Assembly (NCBI GenBank): GCA_052388455.1
Contig: JBQTIA010000075.1
Location: forward strand, 1-55,981
Direction of reading: 5' to 3'
Source of the DNA: CAZSNH01 sp052388455
GTDB taxonomy: Bacteria; Pseudomonadota; Alphaproteobacteria; Rhizobiales; Hyphomicrobiaceae
Length of the DNA stretch: 55,981 nucleotides
Shown piece after piece: positions 27,501 to 36,121 of the stretch; the first letter of the stretch is position 1, and each line of letters begins with the position of its first letter. The notes beneath the pieces were generated by a model. It was not told the origin of the DNA and did not search any database. It saw only the letters and a program-made list of their open reading frames with translations. Position numbers and translations under genes: made by a program.

Positions 27501-28319
27501 GTACTCGCCGAGGTGATAGAAGGTCCAGGCGCGAGCATTGAGTGCGATGGCGTCCTCGGGCGCCAGTTCGAGCGCACGGTTGTGATCGCCGAGCGCGCGG
27601 GCGTAGTCGCCCTTGGTGTCGTAAATTGTTGCGCGCGTGCGGTAGCCGTCGGACGAGTCCGGCAACAGCGTGATGATCCGGCTGGCGTCGGCCACGGCTG
27701 CGTCGAAGTTCTCGGTTTCGGCGTAGATCTTGGAGCGGACTTCGAGACCGTAGGTGTCATCGGGATCGAGTTCGACCGCCTTGTCGACATCGGCGAGCGC
27801 CACTTCCGGCTGTTTGAAGTGCCAGAACTTCAGGTTGGCACGGCTGGCCCAGGCGCGGGCGTTCTTCTTGCCGAGCGCAACGGCCCGGTCGTAGGACGCG
27901 ATCGCGTCGTCCGGCTGCTTCTTTTCCTCGAGCACAGACCCGCGCCCGCGATGGGCTTCCGAGCTCTTCTCATCGAGGCGGATCGCCTCGTCGAAATCCT
28001 CCAGCGCGCTGTCGTATTCGAGGAGATCGTACTTGTTCCAGCCGCGCGTTTCCCATGCATAGGAATACTTCGGATAAAGTTCGACGGCCTTGTCGAGATC
28101 GAAGGCGGCTGCGCTGTGATCACCTTTGTTGCGATGCCCGATGCCGCGGTTGAGATAGGCGATACCGAGATCCTTCGGCTTTTCGCGGCCGGCGTTGATG
28201 ATGCGCGTGCAGCCCGCGATGCTGCGATCGGCGTCGCTGCTCTCGCAGTCCTTCCAGTCGTTGGCGAGGGCCGCGGAGGTCGGGAGGAGGACAAGCGCAA
28301 CGAAGAGCGAAAGTCGCAT
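24570..28319 (-). CDS. Large secreted tetratricopeptide-repeat protein
   Basis: 1249-residue protein with a signal peptide (residues 1-19, ALA-ND). It is built of three similar TPR blocks starting near residues 22, 438 and 815. Each opens with a two-cysteine cap (C25/C37; C441 and C818 with partners 13 residues on) and the pattern C...I..C.R.I, then a series of TPRs such as AIAYLNRG and ALEDFDEAI types. Pro/Ala/Gln-rich linkers separate the blocks (about 400-435 and 775-810). The last about 130 residues are a different, unrecognised domain. TPR arrays bind proteins; location is probably periplasmic. It converges on msrA with only 33 bases between stops. The specific function is unknown. Confidence 0.8.
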   Translation of the reverse strand: MRLSLFVALVLLPTSAALANDWKDCESSDADRSIAGCTRIINAGREKPKDLGIAYLNRGIGHRNKGDHSAAAFDLDKAVELYPKYSYAWETRGWNKYDLLEYDSALEDFDEAIRLDEKSSEAHRGRGSVLEEKKQPDDAIASYDRAVALGKKNARAWASRANLKFWHFKQPEVALADVDKAVELDPDDTYGLEVRSKIYAETENFDAAVADASRIITLLPDSSDGYRTRATIYDTKGDYARALGDHNRALELAPEDAIALNARAWTFYHLGEYARCVEDASKSIQIKPYPETYDTRGWGYLGLQNYQAAFADYNEALSKDANLITAFAGRGVALASAGQRDDALRDLEKATSMSPRNKDERDAIALALNVLRKMREQPAAPPPQQQTTPAQPPAAAPPPAQPPAQPPAQQPTVTAPPPPAQSPTETQPAVAGNREEDLKVCFNATMPNPAIEACSRRISSNEFSGRDLADLWGRLALAWRKKGYTTLETKSWAAAREAAPQAEEFASAHAAALRQLKDFKAAIAAADEGMRLDAKSPRPVVERALTKMKQPDFQGALADIAIATGLDAKSPLVMLAHARILAEKGDNQPALDMFANAIAADPANGEAWFHRMLFVERLGQKEATLADARKASELLPGEAAKHAGLGFMLSKNQFYLQALAAYEAALAADPQSMIALMGRALTGAQLGQFNSSIADFERVLSMTPQSDFEIDFFQNAMPRTTIEAALAETRALQAAPQQIAPQAAPAAAPPAAQPAPATPAPATPATNPPATPAPPASTPPPQGKPGETAPSTQKSTTAPASPSESGEQGNREDDLTTCFNAGKPDDVIAACRRRIATREFKDRDLADLQSSLGSALESKRDFKGAAGAFAAARTADPSAEKHASDHSNLLRKLGDLDGALEAADEAGKLDPKSVTPFVMRAHVHEERSDYAAAFKELEKAVAASPQDTWPLIVRASIKGNSGDLHGELAELDEVIAREPTNAVAWNNRAYTLVELGEYDRALTEANKALELAANDARTLDTRGFAYLGKKDTARAIADFDAALAADPEALAAVVGRGLAHKEADNKDQARVDLERAKSMMVATPEDRALVERAKKALAELGSAAAPGVTPAGQPVSRIVFAMTQQPNGIACMLEGAQGDVRVHITREKFTPEWVRWSVGADLWRRQIPELRKAGAPIRLAHKWGRDTELSKEQAVNIMIPSMVSMKLPLKTIRPMASEGLEATWAVNGHAVSYNLGNLLDVLPQLEACY

Positions 28320-28702
28320 GAGAGTGTCTCCGAGGTCGCGTGGGACGCCATCGCCCAGAGAAATGACGCACGGCGCATGGCCTTTGCGCAATTTAACCTA
28401 AACTCGATTAATTCGGCCAGCGGTGCGCTCATGATCAGACCTTGGTCTGAGCGGATGGATAGCAGCGCAACCAACCGGACGACAGGCGTTGCGAGGTCTG
28501 GTGAACTGCGGGTCACGGAACCGGGCGCATGCCCTGGTGGCAACAACCCATTGCACTCCCCGCATCCCGCGGCCGAGGAAGCCCAAATTTTTCGCCAGAC
28601 CGGCCTTGTGCCCAATCCCTCCTGAACCTTTTCCCGCCCCGCCGCGACGGAGGGGAATGCGGCGCACAGCGCCCAAGGGATCGAGAAGCAGGAGATTGGA
28701 TT
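28320..28702. other. Divergent intergenic region with a perfect palindrome
   Basis: 383 bases shared by the TPR gene and the RTX protease gene. It contains TCAGACC-TT-GGTCTGA at 28435-28450, a likely operator, and an AT-rich patch at 28384-28414. No gene was found. Part of it resembles 4442-4575. Confidence 0.45.
28435..28450. promoter_or_regulatory. Palindromic operator candidate
   Basis: TCAGACC and GGTCTGA are exact reverse complements two bases apart, centred about 123 bases from the TPR gene start and 260 from the RTX gene start. The spacing suits a dimeric repressor; no cognate regulator gene lies nearby. Confidence 0.4.
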
Positions 28703-31700
28703 ATGGCCAGCACGACCGAGAAGGGCTACAGCCGCCACACCTACGTCGACGCCATCCTGAACGGCGGCTGGTACTGGGGCGACGACAACCCGTCGAGAAC
28801 GCTCATCACTTACAGCGTCACGGGTGGCGATCAGGCCTGGAACCCCGTCGAGCTGACGGCCCTGCAGTCTGCCTTCGACACTTGGTCCAACGTCGCGAAC
28901 GTGGATTTCAGCAGGGCTCCGGCGTCGGAATCCGACTTCGAGATGAACCTGTCCTACGAAGTGGAGGGCACCAAGCTCGGTGAAGCTCAGCTTCCGCAAT
29001 ACGTCGACTTCTACAATTCCGCCGGAGACGCCGACTTCTACATCCGGCAAACCATCGGAAACGGCAACCCGTTCTGGACCAGCGCCACGCTGCAGCCCGG
29101 CGGTCTCGCCTACGAAGTCATGGTGCACGAGATCGGCCATCTGTTGGGGCTCGACCATCCGCATTTCGACGAGGATCCGCAATTCATCTTCGACATCCCG
29201 CTCGACGGCACCGAGCTGACGTTTCCCGGCGCTATCGGCGTCAACGACGCGGGCGACTTCGGCCTCAACCACACGATGTACACGCTGATGTCGTACCGGC
29301 GCAGCGGATCGACCGACGGAACCACCGGATACAGTGCCACGCCGATGGCCTTCGACATCGCCGCCATCCAGTACCTCTACGGCGCGCGGACAGACGTCAA
29401 TGGCGGTGACGACGTGTACGATCTGGGTGCCCAGGCCAATACGATGTGGAGTTGCATCTGGGACACCGGCGGCACCGACGAGATCCGGTACACGGGCGCG
29501 GGCAACGCGGTCCTCGACCTGAGGCCCGCCACCCTCGACAATTCGGCGACGGGCGGCGGCGCACTGAACCGCGTCTTGGGAACGACCGGCGGCTACACCA
29601 TCGCAGGCGACTTCACCGGCGTCATCGCAGACCAGAACACAGTGAGGGGCGTCATCATCGAGAACGCGACCGGCGGCAGCGGCAACGATACCATCACAGG
29701 TAACGGAGTGGCGAACACCCTGTCGGGCGGCGCAGGCCGAGACACCATTGACGGCGGTGGCGGAAACGACACCCTCACCGGGGGTGATCAGAACGACATC
29801 CTCACGGGCGGCCTTGGCAACGACACCCTTCATGGCGGCGCTCACGACGACACGCTGGACGGCGGCATCGGAGACGACGACTCGTTCGGCGAAGGCGGCG
29901 ACGACACCATCAAGGGTGGCGGCGGCGCCGACCACATCGACGGCGGCTCAGGCACCGACACGGTCGACTACACGTACTTCGTCTACATGGGGTCGCAAGG
30001 GGTCGACATCGATCTCCTGGCCGGCACGGCCTCGGGCTTCATCGCCGAGGGCGACACGCTGACCGGCATCGAGAACGTCATCGGCTCACCTTACGCCGAC
30101 GCCATCGTCGGCGACGGCCTGGCCAACGCGCTCTCCGGCGGGACCGGCAACGATTACCTCGAAGGCGGCGGCGGCGGCGACACGCTCGACGGCGGCTTCG
30201 GCTACGACACGATGCTGGGCGGAGCCGGCAACGACACCTACAAGGTCGACAGTGCGGACGACGTCGTCACCGAGGTGGCCGGCGGCGGCACGTCGGACAA
30301 GATCGAGGCGTCGGCAAGCTATGTGCTGGCAGCCGGCAGCGAGGTCGAAGAACTACGGTTGGTCGGAACGGCCCTCAGCGCCACCGGCAACGAGTTGCGT
30401 AATTCGCTTCACGGTACGACCGGCGGAAACGTACTCGACGGTGGCGCCGGCATCGACCGCATGTGGGGCTACGAGGGCAACGACACGTACAAAGTTGACA
30501 GCGCACTCGATGTGGTGAACGAGGCCGCTGGGGCCTTCGGCGACCGCGACCGCGTCGTCGCTACGGTGGACTACTCGCTGAACCGGCCGGAATCCACAGG
30601 CATCGAGATCCTCGAACTCGTCGAGGGATCGCTGGCGCGCAGCGGCACCGGAAACGCCCAGGACAATACCATCTTCGGCAACAGCGCGGCCAACACGCTG
30701 AACGGCGGCGGCGGCATCGACGAGTTGCATGGCTACGGCGGCAACGACATCTACGTCGTCGACCGGCCCGAGGATGTGATCCACGAGCTTGCCGGCGGCG
30801 GCACGCAGGATACCGTCCACTACGTCGGCGCGGCCGGCACCACCTACGTGATGGCGAACGAGATCGAGAGGCTGCAGCTCTTTGGCCCGAGCCGCACGGC
30901 AAGCGATACGACGGCTGTCCACGGCCGGGGCAACGCTGCCGCCAACACGATCATCGGCAACGCCGGCAACAACACTATCGAGGGCGGCGCCGGCAACGAC
31001 ACGCTGAACGGCGGCGGCGGCAACGACACGCTCGACGGCGGCGCGGACCGCGACACCATGAGCGGCGGCACCGGCAACGACACCTATGTCATCGACCGCA
31101 ACGCTGCCGGGTTGTTCGACATTGTCAACGAGAGCACGGACACGACGATAGTCTCGTACGGCACGCGCGACAAGGTCATCGCCCGCGCCACGGGATACAC
31201 TCTCGCCGCGAACGTCGAGGTTCTGGAGCTCGCCTCTGACACCGCTCTCGGCGTTGTCTCTGGCACCGGCAACGGCCTCAACAACGAGATTTATGGCAAC
31301 GACCTCGCCAACACGATCAACGGCGGCGGCGGCAACGACACGATGCATGGCGGCGCTGGCAACGACACGCTCGACGGCGGCACCGGCAACGACACGATGT
31401 ACGGCGGGGACAACGACGACACGTATATCGTCGACTCCGCGCTGGATCGTGCCATCGAGACCAACCCCTACGGCGGCGTCCGCGACACGGTAAGGAGTTC
31501 GGTCACCTTCCAGATCGAGAACTTTATCGAGCGCCTCGAACTCACGGGCACCGCGGCGATCAACGGCACCGGCAACGCAGGCGTCAACACGATCGTCGGC
31601 AATAACGCGGCGAACGTGCTCGACGGCGGCGCCGGCCAGGATCGTCTCGAAGGCGCCGGCGGCAACGATACCTACGTCCTGCGTGACGGCTACGACACGA

Positions 31701-32512
31701 TCTTCGACACGTCGGGCATCGACACCATCAGGTCGGATATCACCCGCGACCTCCAAACCTACAGCGGCATCGAGAACCTCACGCTCACGGGCAAGGACAT
31801 CAACGGCTACGGCTCGGACGTCGCCAACACGATCATCGGAACGGACTATGCCAACACCATCGATGGCCGGCTGAAGGGCGATACGATGGAGGGTCTCGGC
31901 GGCAACGATACCTACTTCGTCGATGACGTTGCCGACTTGGTGATCGAAAAGGAGGGCGGTGGCACCGGCGACCTGATCCGCTCCAAGGTGACAATCACGG
32001 CGCTCGCCGCCGAGGTCGAGAACCTGCTGCTCGAGGACAATTTACAGATCAACGGCGCCGGCAACGGACTCGGCAACGGGCTGACCGGAAACAACCTCGC
32101 CAACGAGCTGTCAGGCGGCGCCGGTAACGATACGCTCGATGGCAAGCTTGGCGCCGACAAGCTCGTCGGCGGCGCCGATGCCGACACGTTCCAGTTCTCC
32201 ACCGCACTCGGGGCCGGCAATGCCGATGGCATTCTCGACTATCAGCGCGGCATCGACCGGATCGCACTCGACGACGCGATCTTCGGAGCCCTGGACGTCA
32301 ACGGCGACGGGCGCCTCGACGCCAACTTCTTCCGCGTCGGCGCGACCGCGCTCGACGACGACGACCGCATCGTGTTCAACGCCGCGACGGGTGTGCTGTC
32401 CTATGACGCCGACGGCAGCAAGGAGGGCGCGGCCGTCGCAATCGCCCAGGTCAACTATGACCCCGCGATGGCGGGCCCCGCGATCAGTGCCGCAGACATC
32501 CTGATCGTATGA
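28703..32512 (+). CDS. Serralysin-like RTX metalloprotease
   Basis: 1269-residue secreted protein. Residues 1-230 are an M10-type zinc protease: HEIGHLLGLDH (142-152) is the full metzincin zinc motif and LMSYRR (M196) the Met-turn. Residues about 325-1130 are glycine-rich calcium-binding RTX nonapeptides (GGxGNDTLxG) alternating with NGTGN and GNDTYxVD modules. The C-terminal about 120 residues fit the type I secretion signal region of such proteins; there is no N-terminal signal. AGGAG precedes the ATG at 28703. No inhibitor, ABC exporter or TolC gene is nearby, so export must rely on genes elsewhere. Substrate unknown. Confidence 0.93.
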   Translation: MASTTEKGYSRHTYVDAILNGGWYWGDDNPSRTLITYSVTGGDQAWNPVELTALQSAFDTWSNVANVDFSRAPASESDFEMNLSYEVEGTKLGEAQLPQYVDFYNSAGDADFYIRQTIGNGNPFWTSATLQPGGLAYEVMVHEIGHLLGLDHPHFDEDPQFIFDIPLDGTELTFPGAIGVNDAGDFGLNHTMYTLMSYRRSGSTDGTTGYSATPMAFDIAAIQYLYGARTDVNGGDDVYDLGAQANTMWSCIWDTGGTDEIRYTGAGNAVLDLRPATLDNSATGGGALNRVLGTTGGYTIAGDFTGVIADQNTVRGVIIENATGGSGNDTITGNGVANTLSGGAGRDTIDGGGGNDTLTGGDQNDILTGGLGNDTLHGGAHDDTLDGGIGDDDSFGEGGDDTIKGGGGADHIDGGSGTDTVDYTYFVYMGSQGVDIDLLAGTASGFIAEGDTLTGIENVIGSPYADAIVGDGLANALSGGTGNDYLEGGGGGDTLDGGFGYDTMLGGAGNDTYKVDSADDVVTEVAGGGTSDKIEASASYVLAAGSEVEELRLVGTALSATGNELRNSLHGTTGGNVLDGGAGIDRMWGYEGNDTYKVDSALDVVNEAAGAFGDRDRVVATVDYSLNRPESTGIEILELVEGSLARSGTGNAQDNTIFGNSAANTLNGGGGIDELHGYGGNDIYVVDRPEDVIHELAGGGTQDTVHYVGAAGTTYVMANEIERLQLFGPSRTASDTTAVHGRGNAAANTIIGNAGNNTIEGGAGNDTLNGGGGNDTLDGGADRDTMSGGTGNDTYVIDRNAAGLFDIVNESTDTTIVSYGTRDKVIARATGYTLAANVEVLELASDTALGVVSGTGNGLNNEIYGNDLANTINGGGGNDTMHGGAGNDTLDGGTGNDTMYGGDNDDTYIVDSALDRAIETNPYGGVRDTVRSSVTFQIENFIERLELTGTAAINGTGNAGVNTIVGNNAANVLDGGAGQDRLEGAGGNDTYVLRDGYDTIFDTSGIDTIRSDITRDLQTYSGIENLTLTGKDINGYGSDVANTIIGTDYANTIDGRLKGDTMEGLGGNDTYFVDDVADLVIEKEGGGTGDLIRSKVTITALAAEVENLLLEDNLQINGAGNGLGNGLTGNNLANELSGGAGNDTLDGKLGADKLVGGADADTFQFSTALGAGNADGILDYQRGIDRIALDDAIFGALDVNGDGRLDANFFRVGATALDDDDRIVFNAATGVLSYDADGSKEGAAVAIAQVNYDPAMAGPAISAADILIV
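29668..32190 (+). repeat. RTX repeat-encoding region
   Basis: DNA encoding many GGxGxDxLx nonapeptide repeats in several blocks, broken by about 60-residue non-RTX segments ending in ..VExLxL. The high similarity between blocks makes this stretch prone to recombination and to assembly errors. Confidence 0.85.
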
Positions 32513-32565
32513 CCGCCGGCACCACGAAGCGCCGTGACGCGGTGCCCCTCCCCGCGTCCGGCAAT

Positions 32566-32596
32566 AGGCCCGGCCCCATCCTTCGGGGCCGGGCCT
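32566..32596. terminator. Strong GC hairpin between convergent RTX and EF-G genes
   Basis: A 12-bp perfect stem (AGGCCCGGCCCC with its complement) closes a 7-base loop, 54 bases after the RTX stop and 24 before the EF-G stop. It lacks a T-tract on either side but its position supports a bidirectional terminator. Confidence 0.65.
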
Positions 32597-32619
32597 CGTC
32601 GCTCCCGATCTGGCCCGCC

Positions 32620-34698
32620 TTACTCCGCCGCCTGCTTGTGGGCGGCGAGCACGTTGTCGGCGAGCCGGCCTGTCAGCTCGGACAGATGGTCGAACCGCGC
32701 CGTATAGGTGCCAACGCCGGCCGTGGCGCTTCTGAGCTCGACGATGAGGTCGTCCATCTCCGATTCCGGAATCTGCGCCTGAACCACATCCCAGCCGGGC
32801 CAGCCTTCGCGACCGTCGAAGCCGAGAATCTGTCCGCGCCGCTGCGAGATGATGGCGTTGATCCGCGCCGTCGCCTCGGAGGGGACCGAGATGTCGACCG
32901 CCATCACCGGTTCCAGCAGCACCGGCGCGCACTTCGGCATCCCTTCGCTCATCGCCAGACGCCCGGCCTGCCGGAACGCCATGTCGGAGCTGTCGACCGT
33001 GTGATAGGAGCCGTCCTTGAGGTTCACCGCCACGTCGACGACGGGGAAGCCGAGCGGCCCCGTCTTCAGGTAGTCGGCGACCCCGATCTCGACCGAGGGG
33101 ATGAACTGCTTCGGCACCACGCCGCCGGTGATGGAATCCGAGAACTGGAAGCCCGACCCGCGCGGCAGCGGCTTGATGTCGATCACCACGTCGCCGAACT
33201 GTCCGTGTCCGCCGGATTGCTTCTTGTGACGTCCGCGGATTTCGATCGTCTTCTTGATCGTCTCCCGGTAAGGCACCTGCCGCTTCTGACGCTCGACGAC
33301 GACGCCGTACTTGCGCGCCAGCCGCTCGAAGGCGACGCGCAAGTGCATCTCTCCCTGCCCCTTGAGCAGCACCTGATGGGTGTCCTGATTGTGCTCGAGG
33401 CTGAGCGAGGGATCTTCCTCGACCAGTTTGGCGAGCGCCGCCGACAGCTTGACCTCGTCCTTGCGATCCTTGAGCCCGATGCCGGACGCGAGCACAGGGG
33501 CCGGCGCGGAAGCGCCTTTCAATTGCACGATACCGCTCTTTTCCGCGGTGATCAGCTCACCGGTCTTGACGTGCTCCAGGCGGCCGAAGGCAACCGTATC
33601 GCCCGCTTTGGCGACCGGCTTCTTGGTCGTCTCCGCCCCGCGCATCGCGAAGACACCGGCGATGCGATCGTCGCGGCCGGCGGCACCATGCAGCGTCGTG
33701 CCGTCGGCGATGTCGCCGGTCAGCACACGGGCTATGGTCAGCTTGCCGCCGTGGCCGGTGTAGAGCGTCTTCATAGCGTAGGCGGCCGACTTGGCGTTCT
33801 CGATCTTCAGCCGGCGGGCGGTGTCGGCGACGAACGGCGCCTCATGGCGAAGCGCTTTCAGCAGCCGCAGAATGCCGTTGCCATTGTACGCCGAGCCGAG
33901 CAGCACGGGGCAGATCAATCCCTCGCGCAGCTCTTTCGATAGGTCGTCGAATATCTTGTCCTTGGGCGGCTGGAGGTCGGACAGCAACTGCTCCATCAGC
34001 TCATCGTCATAGTCGGCGAGCTGCTCCAGCATGTGGAAGCGCGCCTCTTTCTCGCGATCCCTGACCGCCGCCGGCAGGTCCACGATCTCGGACGCCGCAT
34101 GCTCGCGGTAGACGTAGGCGCGCTCGGAGGCGAGATCGACGAAGCCGGTAGCGATACCGTTCTCCCAGATCGGAATCTGGCGGAGCACCAGGGGCTTGGT
34201 GGAAGCCGGCTGCAGCAGCGGGATGATGTCGCGGACAGGCGTCGCGAAAGTGTCGATCTTGTTGAGGAACAGGAAATGAGGAATGCCGCGGTCTTCCAAC
34301 CCCTTGAGGATGACCTGCAAGGCCGGCACACGCTTGGGGTCCGGCTCGGAGACGACGACCGCCGCATCGCAGGCCGCCAGCGCCAGCGCGCTTTCGTGCT
34401 GGAACTCGATGGAACCCGGACAGTCGATGAAGGTGAAGGTGTCGCCGAGGAAGTTCACATCCGCCACATTGAGCTCGACGCTCATGCCGTGGTCGCGGGC
34501 TTCGGGTGCACTGTCACCGACGGTGTTCTTGTCGGCGATGGCCCCCTGGCGGGGGATGGTGCCCGTGCGGGCGAGGATGCTTTCGAGGAGTGTGGTCTTG
34601 CCGGAGAGATATGGCCCGATCAGCGCAATGCAGCGGGAACTCCGGCCGCCGGCCGGTCCGCCTGCTGCAGGCCCTCTCGGGCCGTCGGATTGCCCCAT
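32620..34698 (-). CDS. Elongation factor G-like GTPase (divergent paralogue)
   Basis: 692-residue protein with all five EF-G domains. The GTPase domain has G1 GPYLSGKT (28-35), G3 DCPG (92-95) and G4 NKID. Domains III-V are recognisable (LSLEHNQDTHQVLLKGQGEMHL in two parts; RHKKQSGGHGQFGDV; ILGFDGREGWPGWDVV). Where translational GTPases have the catalytic histidine after DxPG, this one has serine (S96), and switch I is also unlike that of FusA. These features mark the secondary EF-G class whose role in translation is unsettled. AGGAGG precedes the start. It is not near rpsL/rpsG/tuf, supporting paralogue status. Confidence 0.9.
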   Translation of the reverse strand: MGQSDGPRGPAAGGPAGGRSSRCIALIGPYLSGKTTLLESILARTGTIPRQGAIADKNTVGDSAPEARDHGMSVELNVADVNFLGDTFTFIDCPGSIEFQHESALALAACDAAVVVSEPDPKRVPALQVILKGLEDRGIPHFLFLNKIDTFATPVRDIIPLLQPASTKPLVLRQIPIWENGIATGFVDLASERAYVYREHAASEIVDLPAAVRDREKEARFHMLEQLADYDDELMEQLLSDLQPPKDKIFDDLSKELREGLICPVLLGSAYNGNGILRLLKALRHEAPFVADTARRLKIENAKSAAYAMKTLYTGHGGKLTIARVLTGDIADGTTLHGAAGRDDRIAGVFAMRGAETTKKPVAKAGDTVAFGRLEHVKTGELITAEKSGIVQLKGASAPAPVLASGIGLKDRKDEVKLSAALAKLVEEDPSLSLEHNQDTHQVLLKGQGEMHLRVAFERLARKYGVVVERQKRQVPYRETIKKTIEIRGRHKKQSGGHGQFGDVVIDIKPLPRGSGFQFSDSITGGVVPKQFIPSVEIGVADYLKTGPLGFPVVDVAVNLKDGSYHTVDSSDMAFRQAGRLAMSEGMPKCAPVLLEPVMAVDISVPSEATARINAIISQRRGQILGFDGREGWPGWDVVQAQIPESEMDDLIVELRSATAGVGTYTARFDHLSELTGRLADNVLAAHKQAAE

Positions 34699-35178
34699 GG
34701 TGTCCTCCTGACTGCTCCACTCGCGGGAGCTTGCTCGAGGCGCGTGAGAGGGCGCCGCGCGCCCCCGCGCCTCGGAGGAGGAACGCGACAGGCGTCATCG
34801 TCGCGCTCTATGATGCCGATGGCAAGGGCCGTCACGGGTCGGTCGACCGAAAGTTTCGGCGGTTCACTGGCCCCGTCGGCCCTAGAATCACGAGTTGCAG
34901 GCTCGACGCATCGCGGCCGGCGAGAGGTGAAAAATTCATTCCCGACCGCCAAGCGTCGGAAATCAGGTGTTTGTCACGAAGTTATTGCACTGCATGATTT
35001 TTCTCGCACCGCCGAAGCGGCCGGTGCCGTTAGCACGGCGGCAGTATTGGCAAAAGATTTTTCTTGACCTGGAACCTTCCTGCATCAATTTTAGTTGCTG
35101 AATGTGCGCTCCTAGGCGGGAGCGGACGATTGCAAATCGACCGATCGGTAGCGGTCGCGAGACAGGGCTTGCGAGACC
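34699..35178. other. Intergenic region, no gene seen
   Basis: 480 bases. An AT-rich stretch from about 34925 to 35110 contains TTGACC (35066-35071) followed 17 bases later by AATTTT, a weak promoter candidate pointing right. Nothing else was recognised. Confidence 0.35.
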
Positions 35179-35424
35179 ATGGCGAACAAGAGGCTGATGT
35201 CCGTAGTCGATGCCGCGGGCTTTGCCATGGCGGCCTCCGACGAGTTTGCAACGGTGGTCGAGCTGCAGCCTGAAATGGCACTCCGCCTCGGCCATCAGTC
35301 GGCCGCACGGATCACTCCGGTGGTGCGCTCGGCTCCGCCGACCCACTACAAGCAGGCCGAGGCGTGGGTGCTATGGCTGCGTGACTTGTTCGGTCCCCGG
35401 TGGGGCGGTCGCGCCGCGGCCTGA
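35179..35424 (+). CDS. Small hypothetical protein
   Basis: 81-residue protein, not recognised. The N-terminal half is helical and mildly hydrophobic (LMSVVDAAGFAMAASDEFA), the C-terminal part contains HYKQAEAWVLWLRDLFG. There is no signal peptide or clear membrane helix. It is supported by an AT-rich upstream region with a possible promoter but has a poor ribosome-binding site. It could be a chance open frame. Confidence 0.4.
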   Translation: MANKRLMSVVDAAGFAMAASDEFATVVELQPEMALRLGHQSAARITPVVRSAPPTHYKQAEAWVLWLRDLFGPRWGGRAAA

Positions 35425-35650
35425 CCGTATTGGTTTCATTTCATCCCCGATTTAGACGTCGCGACAAGCGTTCCGCGAGAAATTGGCGTTCCACATCTCG
35501 CCCCCAGCGATTCCGCGCCCCGTCGGTAGCGCAGTATGCTTTTGCGCTGGCCGGGCCCCGCCTGAAATTGACTTGCCGCGGATCGGATGCGAGCTTTCCT
35601 CCGTATAGCCGCCATCCGTCATCTCCCATCGAAAACAGGAGCCGATCCCG

Positions 35651-36121
35651 ATGCGCCCCGCCCTGACGGTCCATGTCCCGACGGTCAAAGCCCTGACGTT
35701 CGTGCTCGCGCTCTTCGCCGGCACCCTGAGCGCCGCCGCTCAGAACCTCGACATCATCAAACAGCGCAAAGATCACTACGCTGCGATGGGCAAAGCGTCG
35801 AAGGAGCCGAACCAGGCGTTCAAGGGCGAGGCGGATTTCGACCTGGCCAAGGTGCAGGCGGCGCTGAAGGTCTTCCAGGAAAAGGCCGCCATCCTGCCTA
35901 CTCTCTTCCCCGACGACGCCAAGACCGGCGGCGATACCGAGGCGCTTGCAAAAATCTGGGAGGACAAGGCCGACTTCGAGGCGCGGTTCAAGAAGCTCGC
36001 CGAGGTCGCCAAGGCCGCCGAGGCGTCGATCACCGACGAAGAAACCTTTCCGGCGACCTGGAAGGATGTGATGGGCAACTGCAGCGGCTGCCACAAGATC
36101 TACCGCAAGCCGAAGAACTGA
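35651..36121 (+). CDS. Cytochrome c'
   Basis: 156-residue periplasmic class II c-type cytochrome. A signal peptide (about 1-30, ending AAA-QN) is followed by a four-helix-bundle sequence and a C-terminal heme site, C144-SG-C147-H148 (CSGCHKIYR), the position typical of cytochrome c'. Family members bind NO and help resist nitrosative stress or serve in electron transfer. Its stop overlaps the start of the cytochrome b561 gene (TGATG), so the two are translationally coupled. Confidence 0.93.
   Translation: MRPALTVHVPTVKALTFVLALFAGTLSAAAQNLDIIKQRKDHYAAMGKASKEPNQAFKGEADFDLAKVQAALKVFQEKAAILPTLFPDDAKTGGDTEALAKIWEDKADFEARFKKLAEVAKAAEASITDEETFPATWKDVMGNCSGCHKIYRKPKN

Noticed and set aside
30353..31756. 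Long minus-strand frame opposite the RTX repeats
   Set aside because: Its Val/Asp repetitiveness is the mirror of the GGxGND repeats; there is no independent evidence.
28703..32512. RTX locus as a complete type I secretion system
   Set aside because: None of the flanking genes encodes an ABC exporter, membrane-fusion protein or TolC.
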